Assembly: GCA_009782405.1 (NCBI GenBank)
Contig: WRJC01000003.1
Location: 61,392 to 125,391, forward strand
Direction: 5' to 3'
DNA from: Oscillospiraceae bacterium
GTDB lineage: Bacteria; Bacillota_A; Clostridia; Oscillospirales; WRJC01
DNA length: 64,000 nt
Shown here: piece by piece, positions 60,272-64,000 of the stretch
Layout of the letters: each line of letters begins with the position of its first letter
Numbering within the stretch: the stretch's first letter is position 1
Translations under genes and position numbers: made by a program
The notes under the pieces: model-generated
What the model was told of the DNA's origin: nothing
The model's database searches: none
Seen by the model: only the letters and a program-made list of their open reading frames with translations

Positions 60272-60781
60272 TTACGCCCCCTTTTGCTCTTCTTTTTCGA
60301 TTGCTTTCAAAATTTTGACCGCTTTGTCCTTCGTCAGGTTGCCATATGTCTTTTCCCCGATCATCATCACCGGCGACAGGCTGCAGCAGCCAAGGCACGC
60401 CACGTTGTTGTATGTGAACAGCCCGCCTTCGGAAATTTCGCCTTCGCCCACTTTCAGGTAGCCCCTGACCGCGTCCTCGATATCCGCCGAGCCGTTCACA
60501 TGGCACGCGGTGCCCTGGCACAGCAAGATCAAATGCTTGCCCACCGGCTTTGTCCGGAACTGCGTGTAAAACGTGACCACGCCCATCACTTTCGCGGGCT
60601 TTATGCCCAGCCGGCGGGAGATATGGATCAAAACATCGACGGGAAGATAGCCGTATATCTCCTGCGCCTTTTGCAAAACCGTGATCAAGCTTCCATCCGT
60701 TCCCGCATATTCGGCAAGATATGGCTCCAATAGGGACATATCCGTCCCCGGATTTTTTGCGCAACTGCAATTGCACTCCAT
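60272..60781 (-). CDS. stnA: StnA-like NuoE-type [2Fe-2S] subunit
   Basis: 169 residues. Thioredoxin-fold NuoE homolog with cluster cysteines in LLCQGTACHVNG and NVACLGCCSLSP. Conserved helix SLITVLQKAQEIYGYLP near residue 30. First gene of the minus-strand redox operon; ends two bases before stnB. The paralog at 47.3 kb is part of the hydrogenase, so the genome holds two NuoE/NuoF pairs side by side. Confidence 0.9.
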   Translation of the reverse strand: MECNCSCAKNPGTDMSLLEPYLAEYAGTDGSLITVLQKAQEIYGYLPVDVLIHISRRLGIKPAKVMGVVTFYTQFRTKPVGKHLILLCQGTACHVNGSADIEDAVRGYLKVGEGEISEGGLFTYNNVACLGCCSLSPVMMIGEKTYGNLTKDKAVKILKAIEKEEQKGA

Positions 60782-60797
60782 TTTAAATCACACCCCT

Positions 60798-60815
60798 TTG
60801 TTAAAATTATAACAT
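60798..60815 (-). promoter_or_regulatory. Rex-like operator over the Stn promoter -10 box
   Basis: ATGTTATAATTTTAACAA on the minus strand matches the Rex consensus TTGTTAA-N4-TTAACAA at 12 of 14 defined positions and contains the perfect dyad TGTTA-N6-TAACA. It covers the -10 box. Rex senses NADH/NAD and controls fermentation and hydrogen genes in Bacillota, which fits this operon. Confidence 0.6.
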
Positions 60816-60834
60816 TCTTTTGGGTCGATGTCAA
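60806..60834 (-). promoter_or_regulatory. Consensus promoter of the Stn-type operon
   Basis: Minus strand TTGACA (60829-60834), 17-bp spacer, TATAAT (60806-60811), 25 bases before the ATG of the NuoE-like gene. Confidence 0.8.
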
Positions 60835-60876
60835 GGCGGAAAACATATAATTTACAAAATATTTTGCCCGCGCCCG

Positions 60877-60905
60877 TTGATATTTTTTTTGTTTCGGCGT
60901 ATAAT
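60877..60905 (+). promoter_or_regulatory. Promoter of the extended sigma-factor gene
   Basis: TTGATA (60877-60882), 17-bp spacer, TATAAT (60900-60905), divergent from the Stn promoter, with a leader of about 75 bases. A housekeeping-type promoter, so no sign of simple self-recognition by the encoded sigma factor. Confidence 0.7.
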
Positions 60906-60985
60906 CCACCTAACCAAACGCATCCCTTTGTTATTATATCCATAGGGCGCTCAAAAAAAAGAAAGGCGGGCGAGAACAAAAATTT

Positions 60986-62734
60986 ATGGAACTGCACGCG
61001 GCAAACGATTTGTTCGAGCGGATAGCCGATGATTATTGCCTTTTGATACTGAACTGGGCGATAAAAAAAACCGGCTCCCGCGAAAAGGGCGAAGATCTGG
61101 CGCAGGAGGCGATGTATCAGATTTTGGCTTTCGCGAAGGGAAAAAAAGAAATCGAGAAGCTCGACAATCTGATTTGGAAAATCGCGCACCGCACCTGGTG
61201 CAACAGGCTGCGGAAAACAAAAAAAGACAATAATATGATGAGTTTAGACGATGAAGCCGGCATATATATCATCGAAGAGCGCGACCACATAGACGAGATC
61301 GCCGAAAACGAAGCCTCAAAAAAAGAGCAGACGGAGCTTCGGCGAAGAATCGCGGATCTGTCCAAAACGCAGCGCGAAATAATCATCGCCTATTATTTCG
61401 AGGACAAATCGGTGGCTGAGGTGGCGGAAAAATTCGGCATGAAAAAAAGCGCCGTAAAATGGCATCTGTTCGATGCGCGAAAAAAAATAAAGGAGAGGTT
61501 TAACATGGAGGATAATTCAAGAATATGCAGACCCGGGAAATTGCATCTCGGAACTTCCGGGGACAGGGGCCCAAACCCGGACACAGCCCGCGTGAACGAC
61601 AATCTGATCAGGCAGAACATCTGCCTTTTGTGCTATGGCGACAGCGGCAGGACCATCGACGAGCTCGCCGAAATGACGGGGATACCGAAGCCATATCTGG
61701 AGTTCGATTTGGAATGGCTCGCGGAGCGCGAGTTTTTGGTTTCCGAAGGCAAAAAATACAGGACGAATTTCGGCATAAAAAACCATCGGCATTTTTATGA
61801 GGTCAGGGATGTCTACATAACCTGCAAAGAAAGCTATTACGGGCAGATCATCGGCTATATCAACTCGCATGAAAAGGATATACGCAGCCTCGGTTTCTAC
61901 GGCAGCGATTTTGAATGGGGCAAACTGCTGTGGTGCGTGCTGACGCTTTATTTGCGGTATTTTTCGGAATCCGAGCCGCTAAAAGCCCTGAAAAAATACA
62001 ACTCCCAAAACCTCGACGGCCTGGATTTGGAGCTGCACAAAGACGGAGGGCGCTATACGATAAACGGATTTGACCAATCCGAAGACCAAGGGGTCGATCT
62101 GAGCTTTGGGGGGGTTCTCACCGAGCCCATCTTCGAGCCGGAAAAGTGGAAGAAGATAAGCGGCATATGGTGCAGTTCCATAAGCGAAACCACGAGCGAA
62201 TTCAAAGACGACGACCAAAACGGAAAGCTCGAGTACGCCACATACTGGCTGGGGATATACATATTCGCCGAAAATCCCTCGACGCTCACAAAAAACGTCG
62301 GACAGCAAACAACATGGAAGAAGATACTCTCGGGGCTTCTGCGCGGCGATTTTTTGGCGGAAGGCATGACAGACGAGGAAAAAGAGCTGCTCGCCATCGG
62401 AGTCAAGGAAAACATCATAAAAAAAGAGGGCGAGAGATATTTCCCGCAGTTTGCGATATTTGAGGTCGGGCAGCTTGAACGGCTGTACCAAAAAATATTC
62501 AAGCCGCTCGTGGAGCAGATCGAGCCGCAGACCATGGAGCTAATCGAGAGGTTCAAGCAATCAAACGGGCGCAGCCTGCCAAAAAAGATCCAAGCCTATG
62601 TGTGGCGTTGGACCTATTTCGACATCTGGGACTCCGGCATCAAAAATTTCATGTTCGCCGCCGAGGACGGGCATCTATATATGCCAAAAACCCCGGAGGA
62701 AGGCGCGAGCCTCACGCTTTCGTTCGTATTTTAG
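60986..62734 (+). CDS. ECF-type sigma factor with long C-terminal extension
   Basis: 582 residues. Sigma region 2 spans about 10-85 (REKGEDLAQEAMYQILAFAK, LIWKIAHRTWCNRLRKTKK). Sigma region 4 spans about 115-172 (IADLSKTQREIIIAYYFEDK, VAEVAEKFGMKKSAVKWHLF). A second winged-helix-like segment follows at about 205-260 (GRTIDELAEMTGIPKPYLEF), and then about 320 residues rich in Trp, Tyr and Glu that I cannot assign. ECF factors are usually near 180 residues, so the extension is large and may sense a ligand or act as a built-in anti-sigma part. The ATG is preceded by a GGCGGGCGAG-like site. No anti-sigma gene is adjacent. Confidence 0.82.
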   Translation: MELHAANDLFERIADDYCLLILNWAIKKTGSREKGEDLAQEAMYQILAFAKGKKEIEKLDNLIWKIAHRTWCNRLRKTKKDNNMMSLDDEAGIYIIEERDHIDEIAENEASKKEQTELRRRIADLSKTQREIIIAYYFEDKSVAEVAEKFGMKKSAVKWHLFDARKKIKERFNMEDNSRICRPGKLHLGTSGDRGPNPDTARVNDNLIRQNICLLCYGDSGRTIDELAEMTGIPKPYLEFDLEWLAEREFLVSEGKKYRTNFGIKNHRHFYEVRDVYITCKESYYGQIIGYINSHEKDIRSLGFYGSDFEWGKLLWCVLTLYLRYFSESEPLKALKKYNSQNLDGLDLELHKDGGRYTINGFDQSEDQGVDLSFGGVLTEPIFEPEKWKKISGIWCSSISETTSEFKDDDQNGKLEYATYWLGIYIFAENPSTLTKNVGQQTTWKKILSGLLRGDFLAEGMTDEEKELLAIGVKENIIKKEGERYFPQFAIFEVGQLERLYQKIFKPLVEQIEPQTMELIERFKQSNGRSLPKKIQAYVWRWTYFDIWDSGIKNFMFAAEDGHLYMPKTPEEGASLTLSFVF

Positions 62735-62762
62735 AGCATTGCCTGTTTCAAAATACAACAGC

Positions 62763-62798
62763 GCCGCGAAAATGATGGTCAGCCATTTTTTTCGCGGC
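62763..62798. repeat. Hairpin between convergent sigma-factor and MerR genes
   Basis: GCCGCGAAAATGATGG pairs with CCATTTTTTTCGCGGC at 14 of 16 positions around a TCAG loop. It includes the last codons of the MerR gene. It could end transcription from both sides, although neither side has a long T-tract after the stem. Confidence 0.5.
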
Positions 62799-63876
62799 TC
62801 AGCACGTAATAGCCCGGCTTCCTCCTGCCCCAAATATAGTCCCCGCTTTTCCATTCCAAAAACATATAGTCCGTATCGCCAATTTTGCGGATTTCGTATG
62901 CGGGCGCGAGATTTCCGTCGCCGCTTTGCTCCAAAAGCATCCCTTTGGTCCATTTCACGCTGTATGCGTTCTCGTTTTCCCTGTTAAAAAATTGCCTTGC
63001 TTCGCCGTTTTGCGAAAATTCCACCGCGCAAAGAAACAAATCGTCCTGCCAGCGCCGCTTCGCCGGGTCGAAATCTTCGATTTCCCTCACAAAATCCACG
63101 CTCGACCATTTGCCGAGCGTATTTTCGTCGTCTGCAAATGGCAGATCTATGTCGTCGCTCCGGCCGATTTCGCGTTTTGTGTATCTCTTTTTGTCGCTTT
63201 GCCTCAAAACCCACGTTTGGCTGCCGTGCTCGCCCCCGTGTTCCAGGAACATATATGTTTCGCCCGCTGTTTTTTCGATTTCATACGGGCATAACAGACC
63301 GTCCCCGAAAGTTATCAGCAAAAAACCTTTCGTCCAGCCGAAGCCCCAGTACCGCTCGCCGTCCGGCAAAAAGTATATCTCCTCAAATGGCGCGTTTTTC
63401 GCATTTGTTTTGGCAGGGTCAAAATCTTCTTTTTTTTCGGGCGTGGCGATGATTTCCCAGCGCCCGACCGCGTCCTCGTCGTTTTCAAACGGCATATTGA
63501 ATTTGTTTCCCATTGTTTTTTCCCCTTTCTTTTTTGAAGCGTCCAAATCGATTTTTTGCTCGAGTTCGGCCAATTCGCATAGCGCTTTTGCGGTGTTTGC
63601 GGCGGCGCTTTCAAGCGCCCGGCGTTTTTCCCAAATCATTTGCCGCTTTTTTTCCTCATCGCCTCCATCGCAGAACCGTTTTATTTCCTCCAATGAAAAC
63701 CCGATGTTTTTCAGCTCCGTTATGCGGCGCATTTCCTCGATTTTTCCCAAGCCGTAATACCTATACCCCGTGAATTTGTCGATAAAATCGGGGATGAGCA
63801 GCCCCAATTTGTCGTAATATCTCAACGTCTTGACGGTCGCCTCGCAGCGTTTTGAAAATTCCCCTATTTTTTCCAT
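62779..63876 (-). CDS. MerR-family regulator with duplicated C-terminal domain
   Basis: 365 residues. An N-terminal MerR winged helix (IGEFSKRCEATVKTLRYYDK, LGLLIPDFIDKFTGYRYYG) and a dimerisation coiled coil end near residue 115. Then two copies of a roughly 105-residue beta-rich domain follow. Shared anchors are PFENDEDAVGRWE / PFADDENTLGKWS, EDFDPAK in both, WTKGFLLITFGDGLL / WTKGMLLEQSGDGNL and ETYMFLEHG / DYMFLEWKSG. The repeated domain probably binds a ligand. The ATG at 63876 has GAGG eight bases upstream; GTG 63885 is three codons earlier. Confidence 0.85.
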   Translation of the reverse strand: MEKIGEFSKRCEATVKTLRYYDKLGLLIPDFIDKFTGYRYYGLGKIEEMRRITELKNIGFSLEEIKRFCDGGDEEKKRQMIWEKRRALESAAANTAKALCELAELEQKIDLDASKKKGEKTMGNKFNMPFENDEDAVGRWEIIATPEKKEDFDPAKTNAKNAPFEEIYFLPDGERYWGFGWTKGFLLITFGDGLLCPYEIEKTAGETYMFLEHGGEHGSQTWVLRQSDKKRYTKREIGRSDDIDLPFADDENTLGKWSSVDFVREIEDFDPAKRRWQDDLFLCAVEFSQNGEARQFFNRENENAYSVKWTKGMLLEQSGDGNLAPAYEIRKIGDTDYMFLEWKSGDYIWGRRKPGYYVLSREKNG

Positions 63877-63915
63877 TTTTGTCACCTCGCATATCGTTTT
63901 TTTGCCGGCGGTTAT

Positions 63916-63946
63916 ATTATAACACTTCTGTCAAAGGGAGAGTCAA
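63916..63946 (-). promoter_or_regulatory. MerR-type promoter with 19-bp spacer
   Basis: Minus strand TTGACT (63941-63946), 19-bp spacer, TATAAT (63916-63921). The overlong spacer is the hallmark of promoters that MerR proteins untwist, so the gene is probably autoregulated. The remaining bases to 64000 show no gene. Confidence 0.75.
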
Positions 63947-64000
63947 GGGGTTATTTGAAAAAATTTAAATTTTTTTTTATCGGTTGAAACATTCACATTT

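Noticed and set aside
60270..60776. N-terminal extension of the NuoF-like gene
   Set aside because: It reads through the NuoE-like gene in another frame; the family starts at MKITVGKGSCG with AAAAGGGGG upstream.

Overview
The window looks like chromosome from an anaerobic, fermentative member of the Bacillota (class Clostridia), probably an uncultured lineage. The evidence is strong AGGAGG-type ribosome binding sites, consensus sigma-A promoters (TTGACA-17-TATAAT), a class B sortase, several lipoproteins, an [FeFe] hydrogenase and a Stn/Nfn-type flavin transhydrogenase. There is no respiratory chain. I cannot place it below class from the sequence alone.

Layout. 1-5.6 kb (minus): phosphonate operon phnD-phnC-phnE1-phnE2-phnM-phnG-phnH, running off the left edge. 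5.7-9.3 kb (plus): FG-GAP repeat protein, Gfo/Idh/MocA oxidoreductase and neutral-ceramidase-like hydrolase. 9.4-18.5 kb (minus): solute-binding lipoprotein, larC, sortase B, yebC, argS, a membrane PP2C phosphatase with a Pro/Thr-rich tail, and an AEC transporter. 18.6-25.7 kb: M23 peptidase with a G5-like region, a small anchored protein, a GH26-like secreted protein, pncB and an amidohydrolase. 25.8-32.6 kb: tRNA-Glu(CTC) followed by an AT-richer accessory stretch. It holds a TnpB remnant, an AlbA_2 protein, an ISAs1-like remnant, a nested inverted-repeat element, AbiEi with a broken AbiEii, an IS630 remnant joined to a decapitated radical-SAM gene, aadE and methyltransferase fragments, and an intact-looking hypoxanthine-DNA glycosylase. 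32.7-46.2 kb: clostripain-type lipoprotein; an operon of DHH phosphoesterase, shikimate-kinase-like protein, GlcNAc-kinase-like protein, two SIS proteins, solute-binding lipoprotein and DMT transporter; then a divergent pair of solute-binding lipoprotein and GH28-like beta-helix protein, and a DUF362 membrane protein.

46.3-60.8 kb is a redox island. It has an orphan RnfB and an [FeFe]-hydrogenase operon (NuoE-like subunit; a 1030-residue NuoF/HydB-GltD fusion; HydA). A second operon on the opposite strand encodes a separate NuoE/NuoF/(NuoG-N + GltD) complex of the Stn type. An AlbA_2 protein and an FtsX-type ABC transporter lie between them. Both redox operons carry a GltD/NfnB-like module, so both are predicted to link ferredoxin, NAD(H) and NADP(H), and one also handles H2. 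The hydrogenase promoter has a perfect palindrome over its -35 box, and the Stn promoter has a Rex-like site over its -10 box. 60.9-63.9 kb: an ECF-type sigma factor with a very long C-terminal extension, and a MerR regulator with a duplicated C-terminal domain and a 19-bp-spacer promoter.

The best candidates for something undescribed are the HydB-GltD fusion hydrogenase beside a Stn operon, the extended sigma factor, and the 108-bp nested palindromic element in the accessory region.
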